Below, in pieces: positions 47,417 through 57,461 of a DNA stretch of 64,000 nucleotides. The position numbers and the translations under genes are program-made. Source of the stretch: an uncultured Mucispirillum sp. (lineage in GTDB: Bacteria > Chrysiogenota > Deferribacteres > Deferribacterales > Mucispirillaceae); NCBI GenBank assembly GCA_944325215.1, contig CALUZC010000005.1, positions 42,488-106,487 on the forward strand. Direction: 5' to 3'. The notes under the pieces are model-generated. The model was given only the letters and a program-made list of their open reading frames with translations, was not told where the DNA came from and did no database searches. Position 1 is the first letter of the stretch. Each line of letters opens with the position of its first letter.

Positions 47417-48193
47417 ATGCTTGAAGATGTTCAAAGTTCCAAAGATACAAGGAATATAGATATTGATAATGTGGGTATAAAAGATATAATTTACCCTATA
47501 TCATTACGTGATAAAAATAAAGGTGTTCAGCACACTACTGCAAAAATAAGCATGAGTGTTCAGTTGCCACATCAATATAAAGGCACTCATATGTCTAGGT
47601 TTGTGGAGATATTAAATAAGCATAAAGATAATATGGATATTCATAATGCAGGTTCTATATTACAAGATATGCGTGAAAGATTATCTTCACATACTTCATT
47701 TATATCATTAAAATTTCCTTATTTTATGGAAAAAAAAGCACCCGTTTCCAATCTTGCCTCCCTTATGGATTATGAATGTGAGTTTGAAGGTACATGTTCT
47801 AATAATGGTTTGGATTTTGTATTAACTGTAAAAGTTCCTGTGCAGTCGTTATGCCCTTGTTCTAAAGAAATTTCAGAATACGGAGCTCATAACCAAAGAA
47901 GTATAGCTTCTATTTCTGTTCGTTTTAATAAAACAGTATGGATTGAAGATTTAATAGAAATTGCTGAAAGTTCTGCCAGTTCACCAATATTTTCACTTTT
48001 GAAAAGGGAAGATGAAAAGTATGTTACAGAACATGCCTATGAAAATCCTGCTTTTGTGGAAGATATAGTTCGTAATTTATCAGAAAAATTAATGAATGAT
48101 GAAAGAATAACCTGGTTTTTAGTGGAATGTGAAAATATGGAATCAATCCATAATCATAATGCATGGGCAAGGATAGAAAGAAGAAAATATTAA
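47417..48193 (+). CDS. folE2: GTP cyclohydrolase FolE2 (type IB)
   Basis: FolE2 converts GTP to dihydroneopterin triphosphate, first step of folate synthesis, and can use manganese or other metals when zinc is scarce. The 258-residue protein shows the FolE2 signature CPCSKEISEYGAHNQRS with the metal-binding Cys and the conserved Glu/His. The canonical FolE type IA is not in the window. It lies 7 bases after the TPR gene. Confidence 0.93.
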   Translation: MLEDVQSSKDTRNIDIDNVGIKDIIYPISLRDKNKGVQHTTAKISMSVQLPHQYKGTHMSRFVEILNKHKDNMDIHNAGSILQDMRERLSSHTSFISLKFPYFMEKKAPVSNLASLMDYECEFEGTCSNNGLDFVLTVKVPVQSLCPCSKEISEYGAHNQRSIASISVRFNKTVWIEDLIEIAESSASSPIFSLLKREDEKYVTEHAYENPAFVEDIVRNLSEKLMNDERITWFLVECENMESIHNHNAWARIERRKY

Positions 48194-48208
48194 TGGAGAG
48201 TTAGCTTT

Positions 48209-49708
48209 ATGCTGTATAATAGATACTTATATTATTTTGCATTAATCTCTCTATTTTTTTCAATTTATTTAATTAGTTTTTCTATTTATAATTTTCCGTC
48301 AGCAGATGATTTTATCTATGGTGCAAAATATTCTTTAAATTCCTTTACTCTAGCAATAAATAGTTATTTGTATGGCTCAAGTGGTAGAATATTTTCAAAC
48401 ACACTATATCATTTTTTTGCAGGTATATCCAATAATAGTCTTATAATTTATCAAATACTTCCTATCTTTACTTTTATATTTTTTGGTATAGTTGTTTACC
48501 TGCTTTTATCAATTATATTTAAAAGTTTTAGCAAAAAAGATATATTTTCTTTAACTTGTATTTTCCTATTCATATGGTTATTAAGCCTTAATTCTATGAA
48601 TGATACAGTCTTTTGGTATGGTGGGATATTTAATTATTTATTTCCAATGACATTAATGTTTTTTAGTATATATCTTTTACTGAAAGCGTATTATACTGAT
48701 AGCTTATTATATATAATATTTTTAGTGCTTCTTTCATCAACCATTCTTTTTATTTCATCATTTTCTAATGAAGCACTGTTTTTAGTATTTTTTATCATTT
48801 ATTTTTTGCTATTTTTCTATGGTATTATTTATAAAAATACTAGATTAAAATCTTTACTTACACTAAATATGTTAGTATTAATTGTGGCATTTATTTTTAT
48901 TCTTTTTGCCCCTGGCAGCAGTAATAGAGCGGGGGGGGGGAATACTGATTTATTATTTGGCATATACAGGGGTTTAATGACATCTTTAGAGCGTGGTTTT
49001 TCGTATTATTTTGCAACTGCAGTTATTCCTGTTTCGATATTTTTATATCTTATTTTTCATAATAATAAACCTAAAAAAGTTTTTCCTAATTTATCATACA
49101 AATATCATGGTATTATATTTATTATTTTAGGTATAATTTTAAGCTGGGCTGCTCATTTTGTTATTTCCTATGGTCTTGGGGCATTAGGGCTTCCACCAAG
49201 AGCAAAAGTAATACCACAAACTTTTTCACTTATTACCTTTATTTTTGGTAATATTTACTTACTGTATTACATAAATTTTTATGATATGTTTTGTATTTAT
49301 AAAAATAAATTTATTATTTTCATTTGCTTTTACTCTTTATTTTCTGTATTTAATTCTGACGATTTTACAGGTTCTATAATTAGTTTTGGTGAGCACAAAA
49401 TTTACTACAAACAATCTATAAATCGTCTTAAATATATTGAAAATGCAGATAAAACTCAAAAAGAAATAATTTTAAAGAAAATAGATATTGCACCATATCC
49501 AGTAGCTCCAATTGATGCACGAATGATTAGCAGTGACTGTAACTATTACGTAAATACTCAACTTTCGTATTATTATAATTATAAAGGCTGTATAAGATTA
49601 GAAAGTGGTATGGACGGAGATAATTCTACCTCCAAAAAATATTTTAGAACTAAAGATTATATTTTAAAAAATGGAGCAAGAATTTGGTTTTACAGCCTGT
49701 TTAATTAG
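48209..49708 (+). CDS. Polytopic membrane protein with poly-G tract (glycan-modification type, DUF6056-like)
   Basis: A 499-residue protein with about ten membrane segments over residues 5-390 and a hydrophilic C-terminal tail. Motifs NDTVFWYGGIFNYLFPMTL, SFSNEALFLVFF and APGSSNR recall DUF6056/GtrC-like membrane glycosyltransferases that decorate surface polysaccharide; this is a family-level guess. Codons for AGGG at about residues 241-244 are made by a run of ten G at 48931-48940. At ten G the gene is on. Nine G gives a stop about 15 codons on, and eleven gives a stop within three codons. This suggests phase-variable expression. GGAG lies upstream of the ATG. Confidence 0.75.
   Translation: MLYNRYLYYFALISLFFSIYLISFSIYNFPSADDFIYGAKYSLNSFTLAINSYLYGSSGRIFSNTLYHFFAGISNNSLIIYQILPIFTFIFFGIVVYLLLSIIFKSFSKKDIFSLTCIFLFIWLLSLNSMNDTVFWYGGIFNYLFPMTLMFFSIYLLLKAYYTDSLLYIIFLVLLSSTILFISSFSNEALFLVFFIIYFLLFFYGIIYKNTRLKSLLTLNMLVLIVAFIFILFAPGSSNRAGGGNTDLLFGIYRGLMTSLERGFSYYFATAVIPVSIFLYLIFHNNKPKKVFPNLSYKYHGIIFIILGIILSWAAHFVISYGLGALGLPPRAKVIPQTFSLITFIFGNIYLLYYINFYDMFCIYKNKFIIFICFYSLFSVFNSDDFTGSIISFGEHKIYYKQSINRLKYIENADKTQKEIILKKIDIAPYPVAPIDARMISSDCNYYVNTQLSYYYNYKGCIRLESGMDGDNSTSKKYFRTKDYILKNGARIWFYSLFN
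48931..48940 (+). repeat. Poly-G tract inside coding sequence (slippage site)
   Basis: Ten consecutive G bases in an otherwise AT-rich gene and window. Three of the four Gly-type codons are GGG, a codon little used elsewhere here. Homopolymeric G/C tracts of this length in surface-structure genes are the standard contingency-locus arrangement in host-associated bacteria. Confidence 0.9.
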
Positions 49709-50593
49709 TTATTTACATGCTGAAACTGAGATTCTTTTAGATTCTTTTCCTCTGCGAACAGTTGATATTTTAAACTCCACACAGTTATCAGTTTTAGCAG
49801 TATACCTAAATAATTCAATATCTATTTGTTTATAAAATCTATCTTTTCCTTTTTCCACAAGATATATATTGTATTTTGGAGAATTTTTTTCTTTATCCCA
49901 TACAATTACAATATCATTTCCATTTCTTCTAACTTGTATATTCTGTGGAGGAAGATTTAGTGAAGAAGCATTACGTTTTATTGTAGTCTTATATGGGATA
50001 CCTGTATTATTATCACTGTCATAAGGTATGGCTGTAATAACTAAATTTACTGAAGTATTTGGGTAATTATTGAAACATGTTTTAAGACCATTTTTTGCAT
50101 TGCCAACCATTACACCATTAATGTTGACTTCAGTTCTATCTACTCTATCACTTAACCCTAAATATAAACACACATTATTTTTTTCGAATGTTGTTTTGAT
50201 TATATCATGTTTAATTGGTTTATAATATTTTACAGTTCGGACAACAGCAGGTGAATATGTTTTTACTCTACCATTATAATGGCGAAATCTGTATTTATAT
50301 ATTCTATTATTAATAACACCTTCATCTGTATAAGTTTGTTTAGGGTTAATTAATGCTACACGTTTATATCCTGAAAGGTTAATGAACCCAATACTTTCAT
50401 CTGCCCGTTCAACAAATAGTGTGTAATTATCGCTACCATTATATATTGACACACCCTCACTGTTAATTGCATAGTCAATATTTGTAGGATATGGTATATC
50501 AAATGAGCCTTTAGGAACTACGTCTGATTTCAACCCACAAGATGATAATAAAATAATTAAAGCAATAATATTAATATGCTTAAATATTTTCAT
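49709..50593 (-). CDS. Fibronectin-type lipoprotein
   Basis: A 294-residue protein with a lipoprotein signal ([19 protein letters not shown], Cys19 after LSS), placing it on a membrane of the envelope. The rest is beta-rich with the look of fibronectin type III repeats ([35 protein letters not shown]). Such lipoproteins accompany argH in some bacteria, but the role is unknown. ATG 50593 is chosen over TTG 50611 because it gives the exact lipobox. It overlaps argH by 14 bases. Confidence 0.75.
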   Translation of the reverse strand: MKIFKHINIIALIILLSSCGLKSDVVPKGSFDIPYPTNIDYAINSEGVSIYNGSDNYTLFVERADESIGFINLSGYKRVALINPKQTYTDEGVINNRIYKYRFRHYNGRVKTYSPAVVRTVKYYKPIKHDIIKTTFEKNNVCLYLGLSDRVDRTEVNINGVMVGNAKNGLKTCFNNYPNTSVNLVITAIPYDSDNNTGIPYKTTIKRNASSLNLPPQNIQVRRNGNDIVIVWDKEKNSPKYNIYLVEKGKDRFYKQIDIELFRYTAKTDNCVEFKISTVRRGKESKRISVSACK

Positions 50594-51965
50594 CAATAAA
50601 ACTCTTCGCAAGCTTTACTTGAGTCATAACTGATTCTGCTGATGTTCCACCATATGAGTTACGGCTATTTACAGATGACTCCAGTGTAATATAATTATAA
50701 ATATCATTTTCTATTAGTTTTGAAAACTGTTGCATTTCATCAAAAGAAAGTTCATCTAAATTTTTATTAACTTCAATAGCGTAAGCAACAGTTTTGCCAA
50801 CAATATGATGTGCTTGCCTGAAAGGAACACCTTTTCTAACTAAATAATCTGCTAAATCTGTAGCAGTAGAATATCCTTTACCAGCCGAATTTTTCATATT
50901 GTTTTCTAATACCTGCATTTTTTCAACCATAGGAGCAAATACTTTAAGAGATGCAAGGACTGTATCTACAGCATCAAAAAGTGGCTCTTTGTCTTCCTGC
51001 ATATCTTTATTATATGCAAGTGGAAGCCCTTTCATAATAGTAAGTATTGTCATAAGGCTGCCATATACTCTGCCAGTTTTTCCTCTAATTAATTCTGGAA
51101 TATCAGGATTTTTCTTCTGTGGCATAATGGAAGAACCTGTGCAGTAATCATCAGTTAATGATATAAAATTAACATCTGGATTTGAAAAAAGTATTATTTC
51201 TTCAGAAAATCTTGATAAATGCATCATAGTAATACTTGCTGCAGATAAAAACTCTATTACAAAATCTCTGTCAGATACTGAATCTATACTGTTTTCAGTA
51301 GGTCTATAAAAATTAAGCTGGCTGGCAGTAAAATTTCTATCTATTGGGAAAGTAGTTCCAGCAAGAGCACCAGCACCTAACGGGCAGTAGTTTGCACGCA
51401 TCATCATGTCATTAAAACGTTGAAAATCACGTTTAAACATTTGAAAATAAGCCATTAAATAGTGGGAAAATAGTATAGGCTGCCCCGTTTGCAGGTGAGT
51501 AAACCCAGGCATTATAACTCCAAGGTTATTAACTGCTTTATCAACGATTACTTTCATTAGGTTTATAAGATAAGCTTTAACAGTATCAGCCTCATACATT
51601 ATATACATTCTAATATCAACAGCAACCTGATCGTTTCTACTTCTTGCAGTATGCAGTTTACCACCAACAGGGCCAACTATTTCAGTTAGTCTTTTTTCCA
51701 CTGCCATATGTATATCTTCATCAGCCATATTAAATTCAAACTGACCATTTTCAATTTCTTCAAGAACTTGTTCTAATCCTGCAACAATAATACGAGCTTC
51801 ACTTTCATCAATTATACCTTGCCTGCTAAGCATAGTAGCATGAGCAATGCTGCCTTTTATATCAAATTTATATAATCTTTTATCAAAATAGATTGATGCA
51901 TTAAATTCTTCAACAAATTTATCTGTAGGCAGGTTAAATCTGCCAGCCCATGGTTTATCACTCAT
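50580..51965 (-). CDS. argH: Argininosuccinate lyase
   Basis: ArgH splits argininosuccinate to arginine and fumarate, last step of arginine synthesis. The 461-residue protein carries the superfamily signature [11 protein letters not shown] (about residues 277-287), and the [13 protein letters not shown] and [16 protein letters not shown] motifs. It begins 2 bases after hisE. argG is not in the window. Confidence 0.96.
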   Translation of the reverse strand: MSDKPWAGRFNLPTDKFVEEFNASIYFDKRLYKFDIKGSIAHATMLSRQGIIDESEARIIVAGLEQVLEEIENGQFEFNMADEDIHMAVEKRLTEIVGPVGGKLHTARSRNDQVAVDIRMYIMYEADTVKAYLINLMKVIVDKAVNNLGVIMPGFTHLQTGQPILFSHYLMAYFQMFKRDFQRFNDMMMRANYCPLGAGALAGTTFPIDRNFTASQLNFYRPTENSIDSVSDRDFVIEFLSAASITMMHLSRFSEEIILFSNPDVNFISLTDDYCTGSSIMPQKKNPDIPELIRGKTGRVYGSLMTILTIMKGLPLAYNKDMQEDKEPLFDAVDTVLASLKVFAPMVEKMQVLENNMKNSAGKGYSTATDLADYLVRKGVPFRQAHHIVGKTVAYAIEVNKNLDELSFDEMQQFSKLIENDIYNYITLESSVNSRNSYGGTSAESVMTQVKLAKSFIDENI

Positions 51966-51967
51966 TA

Positions 51968-52261
51968 TTACTCTCCTTTAGGTGCATGTCTTTTTTCAAG
52001 TTCTTTAAGAACATCAGTAAAATCTATTCCTTTATACCTTAAAGCAACCATAAGGTGATAAATATAATCAGCGGCTTCGCATGCTGTTTCATAAGGTGGT
52101 TCTGTAAGCAGTGCTTTAATAAATTCTGCATTTTCTTCACCTAGTTTTTTTACTATTTTATTTGCACCACCTTCTAGTAATGTGGTGGTATAAGAAGAGG
52201 GGCTTGGGTTTTTCTGCCTTTCTTTAATAGTTTCATTAAGAGTAATTAATATATTTTCCAT
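51968..52261 (-). CDS. hisE: Phosphoribosyl-ATP pyrophosphatase
   Basis: HisE hydrolyses phosphoribosyl-ATP to phosphoribosyl-AMP, second step of histidine synthesis. The 97-residue alpha-helical protein has [20 protein letters not shown] with the metal-binding Glu residues. ATG 52261 follows GAGGGATAAA; the upstream in-frame TTG at 52273 overlaps that ribosome site. It lies between hisF and argH. Confidence 0.93.
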   Translation of the reverse strand: MENILITLNETIKERQKNPSPSSYTTTLLEGGANKIVKKLGEENAEFIKALLTEPPYETACEAADYIYHLMVALRYKGIDFTDVLKELEKRHAPKGE

Positions 52262-52274
52262 TTTATCCCTCAAA

Positions 52275-53033
52275 TTAGATTCTAACAGGTATATTTTTAT
52301 TTTTTAAATATTCTTTTACTTCCATAATTGTCATTTCTTGAAAATGGAAAACACTAGCAGCAAGGGCAGCATCAGCATATCCATCTTTAAAACCTTCATA
52401 AAAATGTTCCATTGTTCCAACACCGCCAGAAGCAATAACAGGTATTGTAACAGCCTGGCTTACAGCTTTTGTAAGGGCAATATCATAGCCTGTTTTCATT
52501 CCATCTTTATCCATACTAGTAAGCAGTATTTCTCCAGCACCAAACTCTTCCATTGTTTTTGCCCATGAAACAGCATCAAGCCCTGTTTTTTTTCTGCCAC
52601 CAGCAATAACCACTTCCCATGAATTATCACCATTTGATTTAGCATCAATAGCAGCAATAACTGCTTGAGAGCCAAATTTATTGGAAGCTTCCTTTATAAA
52701 ATTAGGGTTTTTAACAGCTTCTGAATTAATAGAAACTTTATCAGCCCCTGCAGCAAAAAGGCTTCTAATATCTTCAATGGTTCTAATTCCTCCACCAACT
52801 GTTATTGGCATAAATACATTTTCAGCAGCTTTTTCAATAACGGAAAGCATAATATTTCTATTTTCATGGGTTGCTGTAATATCTAAAAAGGCAATTTCAT
52901 CTGCCCCTTGTTTTTCATATTCTATTGCTGCTTCTACAGGGTCACCAGCATCTTTGATATTTATAAAGTTTACTCCCTTCACAACTCTACCGTCTTTTAT
53001 ATCAAGACATGGGATAATACGTTTTGCAAGCAT
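52275..53033 (-). CDS. hisF: Imidazole glycerol phosphate synthase subunit HisF
   Basis: HisF is the cyclase half of the HisH-HisF complex that forms imidazole-glycerol phosphate and AICAR. The 252-residue (beta/alpha)8 barrel has both half-barrel phosphate sites ([18 protein letters not shown]) and catalytic Asp residues in [11 protein letters not shown] (residue 11) and AIDAKS (near 130). First gene of the hisF-hisE-argH-lipoprotein unit. Confidence 0.96.
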   Translation of the reverse strand: MLAKRIIPCLDIKDGRVVKGVNFINIKDAGDPVEAAIEYEKQGADEIAFLDITATHENRNIMLSVIEKAAENVFMPITVGGGIRTIEDIRSLFAAGADKVSINSEAVKNPNFIKEASNKFGSQAVIAAIDAKSNGDNSWEVVIAGGRKKTGLDAVSWAKTMEEFGAGEILLTSMDKDGMKTGYDIALTKAVSQAVTIPVIASGGVGTMEHFYEGFKDGYADAALAASVFHFQEMTIMEVKEYLKNKNIPVRI

Positions 53034-53161
53034 ATATACACCTTAATTATTTTCTAAATTTTTTTTATAACATATAAATAAATAAAATCAAATAAGATTT
53101 TAAAGAAAAATAGAAAATTATAAGATTTTTTAAAAATAATTATTCATAAATATAAAAAAAT

Positions 53162-55225
53162 ATGCTAAAAAATATTATGATGAAAAAAATAGTTATATTT
53201 ATATTATTACTTGTATTTAGCACTACATATGCTTTTTCTCAAACAATTAAGGAAGCAAAAGATATTCTGCCAAAAGCATCTGAATTAAAAGGTGGCTCAT
53301 CATCTTGGATTGTATCAGGTGTTAATAAAGAAAAACGTGGCAGATGTATGGTATATGATAACACATATGCATATTATTCCACAAAAAAAGAGAAGATATT
53401 AGATATAGAACGTAGTAACACATACATTGTGTCAGCTAGAATTTTTGACTGTGATAATTTTGGTGTGGCTTTTGATACGTATAAAGAATTAGCAGAAATA
53501 TCTAAAAAAAATGCTAAAAAAAAGCAAATTGCTCCAGTTCCATTTGGAGAGCAGGGAATTATGGTGGCTTTACCTTTAAAAGAAGTGCAGGGTAAAAGCC
53601 AGCAGGCTAATTATTATGTTACTTATATTTTTAGAAATTTTGTTATTCAGGTATATTCTGATGATGGTTTTGCTCAAATGGATATGTCTGGTGAAATAGA
53701 AAAAAGAATATATAAATATCTTGAAAGTAAAGGAATTAACTATGCAGTAAATAAAATAAATCTGCTTGTAAATACTGGTAAATCAGAATATATAGATACT
53801 CTTTCTTTTACAGGTGATAAAGTAGCATCTGTTTTAATTACAGGAATTTTACTTGATATTAATAATAAACCTGTTCCAAATGCAACTATAAAATCTATGG
53901 AAACAAATCATCATACACAAACAGATACGTTTGGTAAATTCAGCCTGCTTGTATCCTCTGGCGAAGGTAAATCTATATCTATGGTAAAAACAATATTTCT
54001 TCCATTTGCATATACTGGTCAAGTGCAGGCATTATCAACAGGTTTTTATCCTATTGAAGTAAAAAAGAATGGGCAGGTGATATATTCTGCTCTTATTAAT
54101 GTGCTTGTAGACGGCAACAGGCTTTCAGGGTATATGATAGACAGGGTAAGCAATAAACGTTTCCCATTATCTGGTAATGTGCGTGGTGATAATGTTACTT
54201 TAGATGCAGACTGTACAGAGCAGGGTGCTTCTTTTAACTGCCGTAAAATATTTAAAGGCTCACTTGTTTCTGACTATGTAGTCAAAGGTAAGGCAATTGG
54301 TGTTGGTAGTGGTGATTTTATTATAGATAAAAAGAAATTTACTGTTTTTACAGAAAATCCATATTTACGCGATACTGGAGCAATTCTTAGATTAACAGTA
54401 TTAAAAAATGGTGTTCAAAAATACAGCAGTCAAAATAACCTTGCATTAAATTCTGGTAATAATGCTAGTTATTTGGAATTTAATACTAATACTTTTACAG
54501 GAAAAGATATGCTTTATTTCAAAGAAGCTTATTTAAAATTTAATGTTTTAGGGTTAAATATAAAGAATGATGCAGAAATAACTCTTTTTGAAAGGATAGT
54601 AAATAAAAACGGCATTATTACAATGCATAAAATTGCACCATTAAAAACTATTACAAATAAAGATAATTCGGAACTTTCTCTTGATGTATCAAGCCAAATT
54701 AGAATGCCATCAAAAGATGGTTACTTTATAGGGATTACAGGAGCAGAAGGGGATTATATTATTTTAAATGGTAGTAATGTTCGTTTAGAGCTTAGTTATT
54801 ATGGTGATTCTGATACTTATAAAATTAGAAAAGTATTATCTTTTACTGTTACAGATTTTCAAGGAGAAGATATTGTAGCAAACAAAGGAAATATAGAAAA
54901 AGATGGTGAAAATGACTTAGTAATATCTTTAAATGTGGCAGCAAAGGGCAGAATATTGGAATCTTTAGAAGTAGTTGCTGAAGGAAAAAATAAACGGGTG
55001 TGGAATACTAAACCTAATGATATATATCCTGCAGTTGGAGTTGTGCAGGAAGGTGGAATATTAAACAATAGTAATGGAACTATAAATATAAAGTTAAATA
55101 ATAATGATGAAAAATTTGATTTGCATTTATATAAAGGTTCTTTACAAGAGGAAGATATTAGTAAATTAACCATTAAGGCAGTTATAGATGGTAAAATTTA
55201 TGAAGAATTTATAAATATAAAATAG
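53162..55225 (+). CDS. Large secreted protein, DUF6599-like with a carboxypeptidase-regulatory-like region
   Basis: A 687-residue exported protein with a signal peptide (N-terminal 25-28 residues, ending YAFSQ). The N-terminal 170 residues (DILPKASELKGGSSSWIVSGVNKEKRG ... GIMVALPLKEVQGKS) resemble DUF6599-type secreted domains. The next region (VLITGILLDINNKPVPNATIKS ... TDTFGKFSLLVSSGEG) has the look of a carboxypeptidase regulatory-like beta fold, followed by long beta-rich sequence. There are no catalytic motifs. It lies 9 bases before kdsA; divergent from hisF across a 128-base AT-rich gap. Possibly a surface or periplasmic protein. Confidence 0.6.
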   Translation: MLKNIMMKKIVIFILLLVFSTTYAFSQTIKEAKDILPKASELKGGSSSWIVSGVNKEKRGRCMVYDNTYAYYSTKKEKILDIERSNTYIVSARIFDCDNFGVAFDTYKELAEISKKNAKKKQIAPVPFGEQGIMVALPLKEVQGKSQQANYYVTYIFRNFVIQVYSDDGFAQMDMSGEIEKRIYKYLESKGINYAVNKINLLVNTGKSEYIDTLSFTGDKVASVLITGILLDINNKPVPNATIKSMETNHHTQTDTFGKFSLLVSSGEGKSISMVKTIFLPFAYTGQVQALSTGFYPIEVKKNGQVIYSALINVLVDGNRLSGYMIDRVSNKRFPLSGNVRGDNVTLDADCTEQGASFNCRKIFKGSLVSDYVVKGKAIGVGSGDFIIDKKKFTVFTENPYLRDTGAILRLTVLKNGVQKYSSQNNLALNSGNNASYLEFNTNTFTGKDMLYFKEAYLKFNVLGLNIKNDAEITLFERIVNKNGIITMHKIAPLKTITNKDNSELSLDVSSQIRMPSKDGYFIGITGAEGDYIILNGSNVRLELSYYGDSDTYKIRKVLSFTVTDFQGEDIVANKGNIEKDGENDLVISLNVAAKGRILESLEVVAEGKNKRVWNTKPNDIYPAVGVVQEGGILNNSNGTINIKLNNNDEKFDLHLYKGSLQEEDISKLTIKAVIDGKIYEEFINIK

Positions 55226-55233
55226 GGTATTTT

Positions 55234-56022
55234 ATGGGATTATATGAAGAATTAAAAAATAATATTTTTATTTTATCTGGTCCATGTGTTATTGAAAGCA
55301 AAGATATTTGTTTTGAAATAGCAGAAAGGTGTATTCAGGAAACAAGCAAACGTAATATCAAGTATGTTTTCAAAGCTTCGTTTGATAAGGCAAATAGAAC
55401 TTCAAATAGTAGCTACAGAGGCACAGGGCTTGAAAAAGGACTTGAAATACTTTCAGAAATTAAAGAAAAATATAATATACCTGTAGTTACAGATATTCAT
55501 GAAAGTTATCAGGCAGAACCAGTTGGTAAAGTATGCGATATAATTCAAATTCCAGCATTTTTATGCAGGCAGACAGACCTTTTAATAGCTGCTGCAAATA
55601 CTGGAAAAATTGTAAATATAAAAAAAGCACAGTTTTTAAGTGGTATGGATATGAAATACCCACTAGAAAAAGTTAATGCTGCAGGAAATAACCAAGTAAT
55701 ACTTACAGAGCGTGGTAATATGTTTGGTTATGGCAATTTAGTTGTGGATATTCGTAATTTAGTAGATATGCAGCAGTTTAATGTGCCAGTTATTATGGAC
55801 TTAACTCATTCTACACAAAAACCGGGAGCATTAGATGGTAAAAGTGGTGGCAATCCAGAATATACACCATATTTAGCAGCAGCTAGTAGTGCTTGTGGTA
55901 TAAAAGGTTTTTTTGCTGAAACTCACTCAGAACCAAAAAAAGCATTATCTGATGGTTCAAATATGATTAAATTAGATGATTTTGGCAGTGTGCTTGATAT
56001 AATACTTAAACATAATATTTAA
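55234..56022 (+). CDS. kdsA: 3-deoxy-8-phosphooctulonate (Kdo-8-P) synthase
   Basis: KdsA condenses phosphoenolpyruvate with arabinose 5-phosphate to Kdo-8-P, needed for the LPS inner core. The 262-residue protein has the ISGPCVIES-type start (LSGPCVIESKDICFE), FKASFDKANRTS, the IQIPAFLCRQTDLL segment and MDLTHSTQKPG. This is direct evidence of a diderm LPS-making organism. Confidence 0.96.
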   Translation: MGLYEELKNNIFILSGPCVIESKDICFEIAERCIQETSKRNIKYVFKASFDKANRTSNSSYRGTGLEKGLEILSEIKEKYNIPVVTDIHESYQAEPVGKVCDIIQIPAFLCRQTDLLIAAANTGKIVNIKKAQFLSGMDMKYPLEKVNAAGNNQVILTERGNMFGYGNLVVDIRNLVDMQQFNVPVIMDLTHSTQKPGALDGKSGGNPEYTPYLAAASSACGIKGFFAETHSEPKKALSDGSNMIKLDDFGSVLDIILKHNI

Positions 56023-56033
56023 TGGAGTTATAA

Positions 56034-56288
56034 ATGGGAGAAAAGAAAAAGCGTTTTTCAAAATATTTTGGTGGCGAATATATGAAATATTGGTATATTG
56101 CTTTTGCAATAACAGTTGTTTTAATGGCAGTATATCATATATCAGAAAGAAGCATAGATACATTTATATATACAGAATATAAGGAAGATGGTTCCATAGC
56201 CAGCCAGCAGACTATTTCAAAAGAAGAAACAGACCTAAGGGCAAGGTCAAGTAGTTCCAGATCTATTGTTCCAGAAAAGCCATTTTAA
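56034..56288 (+). CDS. Small membrane protein of unknown function
   Basis: An 84-residue protein with a basic N-terminus, one helix (about residues 18-38) and a Ser/Arg-rich tail (DLRARSSSSRSIVPEKPF). GGAG is 6 bases before the ATG. It follows kdsA, where an lptC-like gene might be expected, but it is too short for LptC and I see no family match. Confidence 0.6.
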   Translation: MGEKKKRFSKYFGGEYMKYWYIAFAITVVLMAVYHISERSIDTFIYTEYKEDGSIASQQTISKEETDLRARSSSSRSIVPEKPF

Positions 56289-56299
56289 GGATATATGAT

Positions 56300-57454
56300 A
56301 TGATAGTTTTACTTTCTGTTATATTTCTTTCGTTTATAGGGCTTGGTTTGCCAGATACTGTAATTGGAAGTATCTGGCCTGTTATACAAAAGGAAACATC
56401 ATCTTCTGTATATGGTGCAGGAATAATTACGCTGATAGTTCAATGCGGTACTGTATTATCCAGCCTTTTTGCTTCCCGTTTGGTTCAAAAATTTTCAACA
56501 CGTATAGTTACTTTTGCAAGTATATTATTAACATCTTTTGCATTAATACTTTATGCATCATCTAGTAATATAATATTTTTATTTTTTGCGGCCATTCCTT
56601 TAGGGCTTGGGGCAGGGTGTGTTGATGCTGCTTTAAATGGATATGTGGCAAATCATTTTAAATCAAATGTAATGAATTTTTTACATGGTTTTTGGGGAAT
56701 AGGAGCGTTTTCTGGACCATTTATTATGAGTATGATGATACATAATAATATAAGCTGGCGTACAGGTTTTATTATTATATCTGTAATATTATTAATAATC
56801 GCAGTTTTTGTTTTATCATCAAAAAAATACTGGTTAAAAGAAGATTATATTGTTAATAATAAAAAGCATATAAGTAGTAAAAATATTTTAAAAGAGCCAC
56901 TTGTAAAGCCTACTTTAATATCGTTTTCATTTTTTAGTTATATAGAATTAACTACAGGTTTATGGATAAGCAGTTATTTAGTTTATAGTTTCGGAGTTAA
57001 CCCTGCTCAAGCTGCTCTTATTACAGCCTTTTATTACGGTTCTATAACAGCGGGAAGAATAGTAACAGGTATATTTTCTAATAATTTTCAAAACTATCAA
57101 CTTATTCGTGCAGGAGAAATTATTGTTATTTTAGGCTGTCTTTTAATGATGATTGATAGTTTATATATAAAAACAGCAGGTGTTATTATAACAGGGCTTG
57201 GTTCATCGCCAATTTACCCTGCAATGCTTCATAATACACCAAAAATATTTGGCAGCGAAAAAAGCCTAACTATGATGGGTATGCAAATGGCAGTAACATA
57301 TACAGGGGGTGCACTTGCACCATTACTATTTGGTTTTTTAGCAGGTAAAACAACTTTTTTTATTCTGCCGTTTTTTATTTTATTTGGTGCTGTAATAATG
57401 CTTCTATCATCAGAGTATCTAAACTACCGAATTAAAGCCTGTAATTTTAAATAA
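56300..57454 (+). CDS. Major facilitator superfamily permease
   Basis: A 384-residue transporter with about 12 membrane segments. It contains the MFS loop motif region (ASRLVQKFSTRIVTF after helix 2) and the GLGAGCVDAALNGYVANHF stretch near helix 4, as in FucP/sugar-type or Bsr-like MFS proteins. The substrate cannot be deduced. It ends inside a bidirectional hairpin, 8 bases into the convergent dehydrogenase gene. Confidence 0.85.
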   Translation: MIVLLSVIFLSFIGLGLPDTVIGSIWPVIQKETSSSVYGAGIITLIVQCGTVLSSLFASRLVQKFSTRIVTFASILLTSFALILYASSSNIIFLFFAAIPLGLGAGCVDAALNGYVANHFKSNVMNFLHGFWGIGAFSGPFIMSMMIHNNISWRTGFIIISVILLIIAVFVLSSKKYWLKEDYIVNNKKHISSKNILKEPLVKPTLISFSFFSYIELTTGLWISSYLVYSFGVNPAQAALITAFYYGSITAGRIVTGIFSNNFQNYQLIRAGEIIVILGCLLMMIDSLYIKTAGVIITGLGSSPIYPAMLHNTPKIFGSEKSLTMMGMQMAVTYTGGALAPLLFGFLAGKTTFFILPFFILFGAVIMLLSSEYLNYRIKACNFK

Positions 57455-57461
57455 TTACAGG
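57439..57461. terminator. Bidirectional terminator inside convergent stop codons
   Basis: CCTGTAATT and AATTACAGG form a 9-bp stem with a 5-base loop. The stops of the MFS gene (57452-57454) and of the minus-strand dehydrogenase (57447-57449) lie within the hairpin. Confidence 0.7.
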
